The position numbers and the translations under genes were made by a program. A DNA stretch of 64,000 nt, from NCBI RefSeq assembly GCF_002289565.1, contig NZ_NTFY01000073.1, positions 25,567-89,566 on the forward strand, written 5' to 3'. Source of the DNA: Rhodopirellula sp. SM50 (GTDB lineage Bacteria; Planctomycetota; Planctomycetia; Pirellulales; Pirellulaceae). The notes under the pieces were generated by a model that ran no database searches, was not told the origin of the DNA, and worked only from the letters and a program-made list of their open reading frames with translations. This document shows, in pieces, positions 16,599 to 26,110 of this stretch. The stretch's first letter is position 1. Every line of letters starts with the position of its first letter.

Positions 16599-17126
16599 TT
16601 ATTCGGGGGCGTGAGCTTCTTCTTTGAAGTCGCCTGTATACGGCGTGCCATCAATCACTCCCGTCATGCTGCCTTCGTACTCCTGGACGACGCCAAGCTT
16701 TTCATGCGTGCCGATGAACCGTGACGCCTTGCCGTCGGGATCGCTCTCTTCCGGTGACGGATTCAGGGTCACCGTCAATTCTGGATCGACGATGTTCAGC
16801 TCAATGGAATCGGCATCAATTGGAGCCGGCGTCTTTTCATCGCCACCCAGGACATAGGCAGTTGCTTGAGTCTTGTCGTGATCGACTGTGAATTCGACGT
16901 GGTACTTTCCGCCACCCCAATCGGCGATTGTGCCGCCGTGAGGGCCAGCTCCGTGGCCATGGCCGGCGACGGTATGGTCTTGGCCCCGTTCGCCTTCGCC
17001 GTGTTCGTGATCGTCAGTTTCCACGCTTGGCGTTGATGTTGTTGACGCAGTTTCTTGCTTGCAACCAACGAAGCCGATAAGGCAAGCGGCGGTGAGCAAC
17101 AAGGCGATCGAGTTTTGAATCTTCAT
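16599..17126 (-). CDS. His-rich periplasmic lipoprotein
   Basis: 175 aa with a lipoprotein signal (hydrophobic stretch, lipobox FVGC, Cys22) followed by an acidic and histidine-rich stretch (DDHEHGEGERGQDH, GHGHGAGPHGG at about 39-66). The remainder (KYHVEFTVDHDKTQATAYVL and onward) looks like a small beta domain seen in planctomycete and other exported proteins near CusA. It ends the minus-strand cusBA run, 57 bp after cusA. It probably binds copper or another metal outside the inner membrane; this role is inferred from composition and neighbours. Confidence 0.8.
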   Translation of the reverse strand: MKIQNSIALLLTAACLIGFVGCKQETASTTSTPSVETDDHEHGEGERGQDHTVAGHGHGAGPHGGTIADWGGGKYHVEFTVDHDKTQATAYVLGGDEKTPAPIDADSIELNIVDPELTVTLNPSPEESDPDGKASRFIGTHEKLGVVQEYEGSMTGVIDGTPYTGDFKEEAHAPE

Positions 17127-17183
17127 GGAATGGTTCCTTTGGATAGGGAGTGAAGGTGTTATCGTAGTGGTCGGTTGTGTGGG

Positions 17184-20100
17184 CTACATCATTGCCAGTT
17201 CGTCCTCCTCGGTTCCTTGCTCGGCAAGCCGCGCGGCGTCTCGACCGCTGAACTTCCAGAACAATCCTGGGTGAATCAGGAATTCACAAAAGGTGGATGT
17301 GGTCAGTCCACCAAGGATGACCGTTGCCACCGGGTAGAGGATTTCACGTCCGGGTTCCTGGCCACCCAAGACCAATGGGATCAGTCCAATTCCAGCGGTA
17401 AGCGCCGTCATCAATACAGGTGCGAGTCGTTCGAGACTTCCGCGAACGATCATCGCCTGTGAAAATTCTTCGCCTTCCTCTTTCATCAGGTGGAAATAGT
17501 GCGTCACCAGAAGTATCCCGTTGCGAACCGCGATTCCACCGAGCGAGATGAAGCCTACCAAACTGGCAACGGTGAGACTTTGCTGCGTGATGACCAACGC
17601 CAGCACGCCGCCAATGAATGCAGTCGGCAGGGCGTTAAGAACTTGCAGGACGATACGCACCGATGGGAACAGCAGCATCAGGACAACGAACATGCCAACG
17701 ATGGAGATGCCGGCCAGAACGATGATTAGCTGAGTTGCACGTTGCTGGCTTTCAAACTGCCCGCCATACTCGATGAAATAGCCGACCGGCAGTTGCACGT
17801 CATCGCCGACGCGTCGTTTGATTTCATCCACCGCACTGGCAAGATCGCGGCCCTGCGTATTGCAGCGAATCACGATCCTTCGGCGGGCATTTTCCCGATT
17901 GACGGAGTTTGGACCGGTGCCTTCACCGATATCGGCGACCTCTCGCAGTTCAATCTGTCCGCGTTCGGTTTCATCGGCTCGATGCGGCAAGTCGATACGA
18001 AGACGCCCAAGATTGGCATAGTCCGTCCGATACTCCTCCTCTAAGCGAACGAGCAGATCGAAACGACGCTGACCTTCGAGAACCTGCGAAACCACCTCGC
18101 CCTGCAAAGCCGTTTGCAACACGTTGGCGACGTATTCTCGCGTCAACCCGTGCAGAGCCAAGTCGTCAGCGCGTAACTCGATATGCAACTCAGCCGTCTC
18201 GCGAATCGGCTCGACGATCGGCGGCGTGATGCCAGGGATGTCTTGAATCGTGTTCTTGACTTGCGCCGCTACTCGACCAAGAGTGTCCAGATCATCGCCG
18301 TGAATCTTAATCGCAATTTGAGCGTAGACGCCGGAAACCATGTGGCTGATCAAGTGGGCAAGCGGCTGCTCGACTTCAATGTCAACGCCCGGCGCTTCAT
18401 TTCTGATTGTTTCCAACAACTCGGCAAGGATGTCCTCGCGATTCGTGTCGGAGTCTGGATTCATGCTGAGGATGTATTCGCCGACGTTCACTGGCGATGC
18501 ATGTTCATCCATCTCGGCCCGACCGGTTCGCCGAACAAAATTCAGAATCTCGCCGTCGGGCGTTTCATCTGTCTTCTGCATTGACTGAAATACCGCGTCG
18601 ATGGAACGCGAAACTTTGTTCGACGCATCCAGTGACGACCCGGGCGGGAGCGTCACGTTTACCTGAATGCTGCCTTCGTCGAAAGGCGGTAAGAAATTCC
18701 TGCCCAACTGAGACATTTGCCAAGCCGCGAGCGTGACGGCGATCCAAGTTAGGAGCAGAAGTGTGCGAGGCATTGAGATGCTCAGTCGTATCAGCGGCGT
18801 GACGAGGTTCTTCAGCCCGTGTAGCAGAAATCCGTCACCCTCGCGGTGCGTCGCAGCTGACTTGGGCAGCAAGTAGTACGAAAGCACCGGTGTGACGGTC
18901 ATCGACACAACGAACGATGCAAGGATCGAAACGATGTACGCAAACCCGAGCGGAGTGAACAATCGGCCTTCCACGCCTGAGAGCGCGAAAAGTGGCAGGA
19001 ACGAAAGGATGACAACCGCGGTGCCGAATACGATCGAACTGCGAATCTCTTTGCTCGCTTCAAAGACAATGACGATCGACGGCTTTTGCTCTTCGATTGG
19101 AAGCGAATTGTTCTGTTTCAAGCGACGAAAGATGTTTTCGACGTCCACAATCGCATCGTCGACCAGTTCGCCCATGGCAACGGCGATACCGCCCAGCGTC
19201 ATGACGTTGATCGACAGTTCACTGCCGCTAAGGATTCCGACCAATCGAAAAACGAGCGTTGTCAGAACAAGCGACAGCGGAATGGCGGTTAGGGTGATGA
19301 ACGTTGTGCGAAAGTTCAGCAGAAACAGAAACAAGACGATGATCACCAACACCGCACCGATCACGAGTGCTTCAGCAACGTTGAAGATTCCGCGGTCAAT
19401 GAAAGTTTTCAATCGAAACAGTTCGCTATTGACGATGATGTCGGCGGGCAACGACGCTTCGACCTCCGCAAACGCCGCCGCGACATCGTCGGTCAGTTGT
19501 CGCGTATCGACGTGCGGTTGCTTGACCGTCGTGAAAACGATCCCCGGCCGACCGTTGACACTTCCATCGCCCCGCTTGAACTGCGGACCCTCGGTGACTC
19601 GGGCGACTTGTTCGAGCAGCACGGAGCGTTTGGGGTTACTGCCGACAGGAACCTTTTTGAGGTCTTCAATGACCACTCGCGATTGCGGCCCGAGTCGCCC
19701 AAGCACACGAATCGGGCGTTCCGTTTCACCAGTGACAGCGAACCCGCCGCTCGTGTTGATGTTGCTTTCCCGCAATGCCTTCTCGACGTCCTGCACCGTG
19801 ATGTCGTATTCCAACAGTGCAGTGGGGTCGATCAAAATTTGATACTGTTTTCGATCACCGCCCTGCATGAAGACTTCCGCAACGCCTGTTGTCTTCAGGA
19901 GCCGGGGCCGAATGATCCAATCGGCGATCGTACGAAGTTCGAGTTGTTGCTTTGCGTGGGAATAGAAGTTTGCTTCATAGGTTCGTCCGTCGATCTCAAT
20001 CGTCGCCATTCCGGTCGGATGGTTCTGAGGGCCGTGGGCGCTAGCTTCGGGTTTTGAAACAACGGAACCCGCGGCTAGCGCCGTCGGCTCAGTTGGGGAC

Positions 20101-20702
20101 CATGTAATCGATTGCGGATCGAGTTTCTGCCAAGTCACGAAATCGTGTCGATCGCCCGGCCGCCAAACATCAATGCGAGGCGTCTTGCCGTCGGCCTGGA
20201 TCCTTTCCGCCATCAGATTGGTCGTTCCAACTTGTGCGAGTGTTCCCCCATTGGGACCGTCTTGGCGATAGATTCCCGCAACGATGATCTGGCCCATGAT
20301 CGAGGACGGCGGTGTCATCTGTGGACGAATCCCGACGGGCAAAATTCCTTCGAGCGTGGTCAGTCTTTCTTGCACGGTTTGGCGAGCCGCGCGAATTTCG
20401 GTCGACCAATCGAATTCAATGAAGATGATGTTCAATCCGGAAGTCGACTGGCTGCGAACGGCTTGAACTCCATTGGCACCCATCAACGCAATCTCGATCG
20501 GCTGAGTCACCAGCGTTTCCACTTCTTCGGTCGCTAATCCGGGTGCTTCGGTGATGATGACAACGCGAGGACGGTCGAGGTCTGGAAAGACGTCGATCGA
20601 CATCTGGGTGGCAAGGAACGAACCATAGACCAGCACAACCAAACTGATCACGACGACCAGCATCCGGTAACGCAAAGAGAATTTGATGATTGAGTCGAAC
20701 AT
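17184..20702 (-). CDS. Heavy-metal efflux RND transporter (CusA/CzcA family)
   Basis: The inner membrane proton-driven pump of a tripartite metal exporter, 1172 aa from ATG 20702 (MFDSIIKFSLRYR, the classic family start). RND features are complete: DVFPDLDRPRV, the TM4 segment MGELVDDAIVDVENIFRR, and the second half LIRLSISMPRTLLLLTW through GGLTTSTFCEFLIHPGLFW. It is about 120 residues longer than E. coli CusA. The excess is an insert at about 145-250 in the first porter subdomain, between SIMGQIIVAGIY and LELRTIADWIIRP. A truncated four-helix-bundle gene separates it from cusB. The metal is not fixed by sequence; the Cys/His-rich copper neighbours favour Cu(I). Confidence 0.94.
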   Translation of the reverse strand: MFDSIIKFSLRYRMLVVVISLVVLVYGSFLATQMSIDVFPDLDRPRVVIITEAPGLATEEVETLVTQPIEIALMGANGVQAVRSQSTSGLNIIFIEFDWSTEIRAARQTVQERLTTLEGILPVGIRPQMTPPSSIMGQIIVAGIYRQDGPNGGTLAQVGTTNLMAERIQADGKTPRIDVWRPGDRHDFVTWQKLDPQSITWSPTEPTALAAGSVVSKPEASAHGPQNHPTGMATIEIDGRTYEANFYSHAKQQLELRTIADWIIRPRLLKTTGVAEVFMQGGDRKQYQILIDPTALLEYDITVQDVEKALRESNINTSGGFAVTGETERPIRVLGRLGPQSRVVIEDLKKVPVGSNPKRSVLLEQVARVTEGPQFKRGDGSVNGRPGIVFTTVKQPHVDTRQLTDDVAAAFAEVEASLPADIIVNSELFRLKTFIDRGIFNVAEALVIGAVLVIIVLFLFLLNFRTTFITLTAIPLSLVLTTLVFRLVGILSGSELSINVMTLGGIAVAMGELVDDAIVDVENIFRRLKQNNSLPIEEQKPSIVIVFEASKEIRSSIVFGTAVVILSFLPLFALSGVEGRLFTPLGFAYIVSILASFVVSMTVTPVLSYYLLPKSAATHREGDGFLLHGLKNLVTPLIRLSISMPRTLLLLTWIAVTLAAWQMSQLGRNFLPPFDEGSIQVNVTLPPGSSLDASNKVSRSIDAVFQSMQKTDETPDGEILNFVRRTGRAEMDEHASPVNVGEYILSMNPDSDTNREDILAELLETIRNEAPGVDIEVEQPLAHLISHMVSGVYAQIAIKIHGDDLDTLGRVAAQVKNTIQDIPGITPPIVEPIRETAELHIELRADDLALHGLTREYVANVLQTALQGEVVSQVLEGQRRFDLLVRLEEEYRTDYANLGRLRIDLPHRADETERGQIELREVADIGEGTGPNSVNRENARRRIVIRCNTQGRDLASAVDEIKRRVGDDVQLPVGYFIEYGGQFESQQRATQLIIVLAGISIVGMFVVLMLLFPSVRIVLQVLNALPTAFIGGVLALVITQQSLTVASLVGFISLGGIAVRNGILLVTHYFHLMKEEGEEFSQAMIVRGSLERLAPVLMTALTAGIGLIPLVLGGQEPGREILYPVATVILGGLTTSTFCEFLIHPGLFWKFSGRDAARLAEQGTEEDELAMM

Positions 20703-20754
20703 TGAAGATTGTCGAATGGAGATTAAAGATTGCTGAACATTAAATCGCCGACCC

Positions 20755-20910
20755 TCATTCGCCCTTCGCTGTTTTTCGAGATGCAACCATGATTGCGGTA
20801 ATCTGATTACCAATCGGACGCCCGACCGCATTCTCAGGCAGCGCCCCAACAAGCTTCATCACTTCCAAAGCAAACTGCTTCGTCCGCTTCTTCAATTCCG
20901 AATCATTCAT
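20755..20910 (-). pseudogene. Truncated four-helix-bundle (23S rRNA IVS-type) protein gene
   Basis: From ATG 20910, MNDSELKKRTKQFALEVMKL then VGALPENAVGRPIGNQ matches the first 36 residues of the four-helix-bundle family, which is normally about 115-125 aa. After GNQ the frame departs (ITAIMVASRKTAKGE) and stops, so three of the four helices are missing. It is wedged between cusB and cusA, where it has no known role. These genes move frequently between planctomycete loci. Confidence 0.7.
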
Positions 20911-20961
20911 TCCAAATCCCTCATTCCCTAGTCTCAAATTGGCAAACTTTTCAATCGACAA

Positions 20962-22389
20962 TCAATGCGCAGCATGCACGGTTCCGTCCGGATGGACGTG
21001 CAGGCCGGGCTGCTCGCCGCTGGCTGTTTGCGATTTCAAGACTCGATTTAACGATGCGGCGGAACTCTGGGCCAAATAGCTTCCGCGTGGAATGCTGCCG
21101 TCATTGGCGATCACAATCGACTGGCGGTCTTCATGCAGGACATGAACCGGCAACTGTTTGAAGAGGTCACCGTTTTGACGGAACACATACGCCTCGGGGC
21201 CGTCTCGCACGACCGCTTCGGCGGGCACAACGATGACGTCCTCAAACTGCTCGACCGGCACGCGAATCCTGGCCCGTTGGCCGGGGCGGAATCGCCAAAC
21301 CAAGAACTGTTTTCCCGAATTCGTGTAGGCGTGTGACTGATTCGACAAAGGGATAAAGAAGTCGAAGGTGCGGCTATCAGGGTCGATTGAATTGGACAGG
21401 TGGCGAATGTGAAACGTTTGCTCGATCATGGGCCAATTGCCGGCTTTGTCCTCCGCAAACTCGATCTCGACGGGACGATTCTCCGCCGCCGCCTTCTCCA
21501 AGAACGAGGCTTCGCGTTTGAAGGCGTGTCCGACCACGTACAGCGATTGGTGGTTCGATAACTTGGCGAGCAACTGGCCGGCTTGCACCTGCTGCCCCAT
21601 CTCCACGCTCAATTCTTGAACTTCGTATGCCACGTCGCTCGCTGAAGTGGAATCTGTGATCAAACTGGCCTGCCGGACTTCGCTCTGTGTTTGGCCGACC
21701 GACGACGCATTCCCAACCAATGGCGGTGGAGCGGTGACTTCGATGGTTGAAACGAACTGCCCTTGTTGTTGAACGAGATCAATTTGTTCCGGACGCAAAC
21801 CTCGCGTCAGCAAATCTTGCCGAGAAGATTGAATGATTGCTCGCTGACGGCTCATGTCTGCTCGCAGTTCGATCAGCTTTGCCTTGGACACCGCACCCGT
21901 GCTAACGGCTCCAGACAAGCGGTCGATCTGTTCCTGGATGATGTCTGTTTCTTGGTTCGCCTTAAATAGCTGCGTCTGAGTGTTCTGCAAGTATTCGCTG
22001 AACAATTGAAGCGTGAACAGGGCATCGCCAGGACCCATTGTGTCGCCCGGAAACGCATGGATCGCGGTCACGATGCCAACAGCAGGCGACGTCACACCCC
22101 GATCCGATAAACCGGGTCGATCCGCCACGACGCCGGGAATCGTGACTGATCGCCAGTACGCTTGCGGCTTCGCAGGAGCGGACGACAAGCCAAGGTTTTT
22201 CCTTGCTTGCTTGCTGATCTCAAGCACCGTTTGCTTTTCGGTAGACTCGCCCGAGGAGCTGGCTGTCGGCGTGTCGCTCACCTCTCTACTACCGAACAAT
22301 TCTGCTCGAAAGAACCAAATCGCGGCGACAACGCCGATGATGATCACTGGCCCGACCAAGCCTTGCAAAATCGATAAGAAGTGTTTCAT
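20962..22389 (-). CDS. Membrane fusion (adaptor) protein of metal efflux pump, CusB/HlyD-like
   Basis: 475 aa from ATG 22389 (MKHFLSILQGLVGPV), giving one N-terminal membrane helix (about 9-27). A lipoyl/barrel-sandwich part (ITVTAPP-like STIEVTAPPP, LSVEMGQQVQAGQLLAKLS), a helical hairpin (SEYLQNTQTQLFKANQE to QRAIIQSSRQDLL) and a beta-barrel domain (RPGQRARIRVPVEQFEDVIVVP) follow. It ends in a short His-rich tail HVHPDGTVHAAH that could hold metal. It bridges CusA and the TolC protein across the periplasm. It is the second gene of the minus-strand set, 161 bp after the His-rich protein. Confidence 0.92.
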   Translation of the reverse strand: MKHFLSILQGLVGPVIIIGVVAAIWFFRAELFGSREVSDTPTASSSGESTEKQTVLEISKQARKNLGLSSAPAKPQAYWRSVTIPGVVADRPGLSDRGVTSPAVGIVTAIHAFPGDTMGPGDALFTLQLFSEYLQNTQTQLFKANQETDIIQEQIDRLSGAVSTGAVSKAKLIELRADMSRQRAIIQSSRQDLLTRGLRPEQIDLVQQQGQFVSTIEVTAPPPLVGNASSVGQTQSEVRQASLITDSTSASDVAYEVQELSVEMGQQVQAGQLLAKLSNHQSLYVVGHAFKREASFLEKAAAENRPVEIEFAEDKAGNWPMIEQTFHIRHLSNSIDPDSRTFDFFIPLSNQSHAYTNSGKQFLVWRFRPGQRARIRVPVEQFEDVIVVPAEAVVRDGPEAYVFRQNGDLFKQLPVHVLHEDRQSIVIANDGSIPRGSYLAQSSAASLNRVLKSQTASGEQPGLHVHPDGTVHAAH

Positions 22390-22550
22390 TGTCTGGATCG
22401 TTCTCGACGGATTTTCAGCGGGCAGCACTAACCGGCAGCGAAAATCTGCACAGACTTCCGGCTAGACCGAGGTGGTGGATCGAATCTCTTGATGAGTTAC
22501 GCTACGGAAAGGCAAGTGCGACACAGCCAAAGGACGCGCGCACGCGTCCG

Positions 22551-22979
22551 CTACAGCCGAAGAGAGGCCGTGAGAAGGTAGATTGGCAGAGTCCGATAGC
22601 GATCCGGCGGATCACCGGTGCGGCATCGTGCACGAATGTCGACGGTGAGCGGTACAGAGCACACGCCCCATTCCGCCGAGTGGACCTCAAGCCCGATCGA
22701 CCCAGAGGTTCGCGCCAACGACTGACCCGATGCCGCTAAATAGACGGCATCAGAATCGTGTTCGGCCGCTGGCGAGAGCGAGTCATTTGGCGATACTGAA
22801 TCGCCTTCGTCAACATGCTCATGGTGATCGTCATGGGCATGATCGTAACCGTGCAAATGCACATGCGGACGCAGACCATGACCGTCCGGCTCAGCCACAC
22901 CGCTACCCGCGTGCGAATGAGGCAAGCATTGCCCCAGCACAAAGAAGGGAATCAGCAGTAGTGAAAGGAATCGGGTCAT
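22551..22979 (-). CDS. Secreted histidine-rich protein of the metal island
   Basis: 142 aa with a signal peptide (MTRFLSLLLIPFFVLGQCLP, probable cleavage after HSHA). The His/Asp-rich block at about 34-56 (HGLRPHVHLHGYDHAHDD, then HHEHVDEGD) is a likely soft-metal sponge. The second half, ending DRYRTLPIYLLTASLRL, is a pattern often found in short proteins heading planctomycete cusBA operons. It is first in the cusBA direction. Metal binding is inferred from composition; no defined domain is recognised. Confidence 0.75.
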   Translation of the reverse strand: MTRFLSLLLIPFFVLGQCLPHSHAGSGVAEPDGHGLRPHVHLHGYDHAHDDHHEHVDEGDSVSPNDSLSPAAEHDSDAVYLAASGQSLARTSGSIGLEVHSAEWGVCSVPLTVDIRARCRTGDPPDRYRTLPIYLLTASLRL

Positions 22980-23128
22980 CCCAATAGTCTATCAATCAAT
23001 CCAGGATTTAGCTACAGCGATCCATCAAGCACCGGCGGGCGGGAATGGCCCCACCACCTTCACATCGTACGGCTCAATTTAGCGTGAGGTTGCATGCTTC
23101 GTCGCCGATGCGAAAAGGTAAGCCAGTT

Positions 23129-24253
23129 TCATTCATTGACGATCTCACTTCGGATCGACGAGACATCGCCCGCTTTCGATTCCCAGACTAGAACCACTGG
23201 ACCACCGCCTGTGACCGACGCGGCAAGCACGGGATCGGATGCGCTGGTTGCGATGGTGACTGGATTCGTGGAGCCCGGCCGCAACAACAGCAGCTCACCT
23301 CCACGACGATCGACCCATGAGATGAAATCTCCATCAGACGCAGCGACGATCGAGGGCTGTTCGCCGCGCCCGAGATATTTTTCTCGCTTCAAACCAACAC
23401 CAGCCGAATAGACGCTTCGGTCGTGACGCCAAACCGTTAGCAAATCGCCGTTTGAATTTGCAGCGATGTCCCCGCCATCCATCGGACATGCGTTCAATTG
23501 CCAGCTATCCAAACCAAGCTTCTCAGCGCTGCCGAAAGTCTGGCCATCGTCTTCAGACGTAGACACGTACATGTCACGATTGCCATCAATCAAATTTCGC
23601 CACATGACATGAACTGCGTTGCTCTGGTCAATCACTACCGAAGGATGGCAACATTCACATACTGTGCCGGATGGCGAAGTGTAGACGTGAGCGTTTTTCT
23701 CCCAAGTCTTGCCCAGGTCTTTCGATCTCGCGCCATAGACTTGTGTCTGACCATTGCGTAGATCAAGCCACGTGCAGAACAGCAGACCGTCGCGTCCAAT
23801 CGCAAGGTCGTGCAATCCTTCGCGAGCCGATCTTGATTCATCGTTCACGTCCACCGCGTCCCGCCACGATTCACCGCCGTCGAGAGAACTCCATGCGAGT
23901 ACGTTGCCGGTTTCGTGGCTAATGGCAGTGATGACAACGTGATCATCGATCGCGACGATTCGCGGTCCTCGTCTCATTCCCAACGCCAGTTTTGGAACGT
24001 GACCAACCTTTGTTGGCGACGTGTACGTTCGACCTCGATCTGTGGATTTACAGCAGTAGATGGTCTCTCCCGCTCCAAACGTAACAACGATCGTTCCAGT
24101 ATTACCGACAGCCACTTGCGGTTGCCGTATTCCAGGGATCGCACCTTCGGTTACGACGACCACTGGATCGGCGGCATTGGTGATGTCACCACCTACGAAC
24201 AGGCACAGCGTTGCGAAAACACCGAGCATTGGGGGCAGAGCGAGGTAAGGCAT
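23129..24253 (-). CDS. Secreted sialidase-fold (BNR/Asp-box) protein
   Basis: 374 aa from ATG 24253, with signal peptide MPYLALPPMLGVFATLCLFV, cleaved after ITNA. The mature protein is a beta-propeller with at least four Asp-box motifs: STDRGRTY, SLDGGESW, SKDLGKTW and SEDDGQTF. Such folds include exo-alpha-sialidases and many non-enzymatic exported propellers. The arginine triad of true sialidases is not evident from reading, so enzyme activity is uncertain. It lies alone between the metal island and a FemAB-like gene. A lead-in of open frame upstream of 24253 is not coding in style. Confidence 0.85.
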   Translation of the reverse strand: MPYLALPPMLGVFATLCLFVGGDITNAADPVVVVTEGAIPGIRQPQVAVGNTGTIVVTFGAGETIYCCKSTDRGRTYTSPTKVGHVPKLALGMRRGPRIVAIDDHVVITAISHETGNVLAWSSLDGGESWRDAVDVNDESRSAREGLHDLAIGRDGLLFCTWLDLRNGQTQVYGARSKDLGKTWEKNAHVYTSPSGTVCECCHPSVVIDQSNAVHVMWRNLIDGNRDMYVSTSEDDGQTFGSAEKLGLDSWQLNACPMDGGDIAANSNGDLLTVWRHDRSVYSAGVGLKREKYLGRGEQPSIVAASDGDFISWVDRRGGELLLLRPGSTNPVTIATSASDPVLAASVTGGGPVVLVWESKAGDVSSIRSEIVNE

Positions 24254-24669
24254 GTTTGTCCCTTGAGTTTTGCTTTGATCGCGCGTTGGCCATTCTACAT
24301 GGATTTGATGTCGTGTGAATCTCCGCGGTCTCAACGAATCATTCGTGCTTGATTCCAAGTTTCGGTTCCCACTCCATCGCACTCCAATACAGGACCATGT
24401 GGTCGCCCTAACAATTGACGTTATCTTTGCCCCCGCGCAGTACGTCGGCGTTGAAACGCCCGCTTCGCGCCCGGCATGCTTTCCCTTTGTCGTGGCCGAT
24501 CGAACACCATGAGAGGCAAGACAGGTGCTAAACTTGTCAGAGGTAGTTCGGGTTTGCTGAATTGTTAGCTGAATTCGAAAACGACGAAGCGAATAGCGAC
24601 GCTGCGAATGACGGTCTGCAATCGTTGGCAAATATGTTTCTGTACTTCACTTCCTGAGCGATCCCTGTC
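24254..24669. other. Intergenic region, nothing recognised
   Basis: About 415 bases between divergent genes that should contain both promoters. I see no repeat, RNA or operator that I can support. Confidence 0.4.
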
Positions 24670-25884
24670 ATGCCTCATGAGAATCATGATTTCGTCACGA
24701 GGAAGGCCTCTGGCTTCCAATTCGCTATCGCTGGCAGGATTGAGTTCTTGAATGCGGATCACTGGGACAATGTGACTGCGGAGTCGTCTGTGTTCTTGAG
24801 TCGCCGGTACTTGAGCTCCACTCAGGATGAGTTCTCCGGGGAGATTGTTCGCGACTTCGCCATTGTCTACGACAAGGAGGACCCCGTAGCCGTAGTCGCG
24901 ACCCAGACATTCGATGTCGTCGGAACTCAACTGATTGGTAAGAATTCAGCGTTAATGCAGAATTTGCCCGAGCAATGGAAACGGAAGTCACTGTCACTGC
25001 TGAAGCGTCGGATCATGATGTGCGGCAATGTCCATACCTGGGGGCCACATGGGGTTGCAATCGCAGCAGGCCAAGATCACCAGCGAGTTTGGCAGGGGAT
25101 TGCCGATTGTCTGTATCGAGTCCGACGCGGAAATCGACTCCATGGCCAGATCGACTATGTGATCGTCAAAGACCTTCTCGAATCTGATCCCTTAGATGCG
25201 TCGGCGTTGGAACCGTTTCGCTATCGATCGATGGAGACCGAACCGAACATGGTTCTTTCGCTCAAGCCACAGTGGCAGTCAATGGACGACTATCTGGGTA
25301 GTTTGACAAAGCGCTACCGCGCTGCGGCGAAGAAAGTCAAAAAACCATTCGATTGCGGCAGTCTTTCGGTGTCGCCGATTCAAAACCTGCGAGCCGAATC
25401 AGACCGAATCTTGGAATTGTACAAGGCCGTGGCGGAGAAGGCCGATGTCTGTTTGTTTGAGTTGAGCATCACGACGCTGCCCCGAATCGCCGAATCGCTG
25501 GATGAGGATTTTGAGACGATTGGGATCCGTGAAAATGGATTGTTGATTGGATTCGTGACTGTTATTCGTGACGGCGAAACAGCAATTGGTTTCTACTTGG
25601 GCATGGACTACGAAGCAAACGCACGCTTGCCGGTCTACCACGCATTGCTGTTGGCCGTAATCGAACAAGCCATTCGTTGGCGATGCAAACGTATTTCGTT
25701 TGGACGAACGGCCTTGGAAGCCAAGAGTCGGTTGGGTTGCAAACCCGTAGCTGCTCACATTTGGGTCAGGCATCGTGTTCCTGTCCTCAACTTCGTCGTG
25801 CAGCAAATTCTGAAGAACGTCAATCACGATGAACCGCCAGAGCGAAATCCGTTCAAGGATGCCAACGAGGAAACGCGACTTTGA
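24670..25884 (+). CDS. FemAB/GNAT-like acyltransferase
   Basis: 404 aa with the double-GNAT layout of FemAB-like proteins. The central segment MDDYLGSLTKRYRAAAKKVKKPF (about 205-227), the acetyl-CoA-side region LLIGFVTVIRDGETAIGFYLG (about 296-316) and the helix VYHALLLAVIEQAIRWRCKRISFGR (about 326-350) are characteristic. Relatives add amino acids to peptidoglycan cross-bridges, or acylate lipids and exopolysaccharide precursors. No signal peptide is present, so it is cytoplasmic. The ATG at 24670 lacks a strong ribosome site. Substrate unknown. Confidence 0.75.
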   Translation: MPHENHDFVTRKASGFQFAIAGRIEFLNADHWDNVTAESSVFLSRRYLSSTQDEFSGEIVRDFAIVYDKEDPVAVVATQTFDVVGTQLIGKNSALMQNLPEQWKRKSLSLLKRRIMMCGNVHTWGPHGVAIAAGQDHQRVWQGIADCLYRVRRGNRLHGQIDYVIVKDLLESDPLDASALEPFRYRSMETEPNMVLSLKPQWQSMDDYLGSLTKRYRAAAKKVKKPFDCGSLSVSPIQNLRAESDRILELYKAVAEKADVCLFELSITTLPRIAESLDEDFETIGIRENGLLIGFVTVIRDGETAIGFYLGMDYEANARLPVYHALLLAVIEQAIRWRCKRISFGRTALEAKSRLGCKPVAAHIWVRHRVPVLNFVVQQILKNVNHDEPPERNPFKDANEETRL

Positions 25885-26110
25885 TGTTTTCGACGCTGCG
25901 ATTGTTTTGGGGTTTGTTGCTATCGGTGATTGCGAATGACGTGATGAAGGTTACAGGTTGCTGGACACACGGTGTCGCTACGATTTTAACGAAGTACTGG
26001 AGGACTTGCGCTTTGCCGCTGACATCATTCGCTGAATTCGCGGGCGACGTTGAGGTCGTCGTTTCGAACGATTGTGAATTTCCTCGGTTACGGTCTAGAT
26101 GTGACGAAAG

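Noticed and set aside
18892..19842. Long plus-strand frame inside cusA
   Set aside because: Complement of a conserved RND region, rich in Ser/Thr as expected of a shadow frame.
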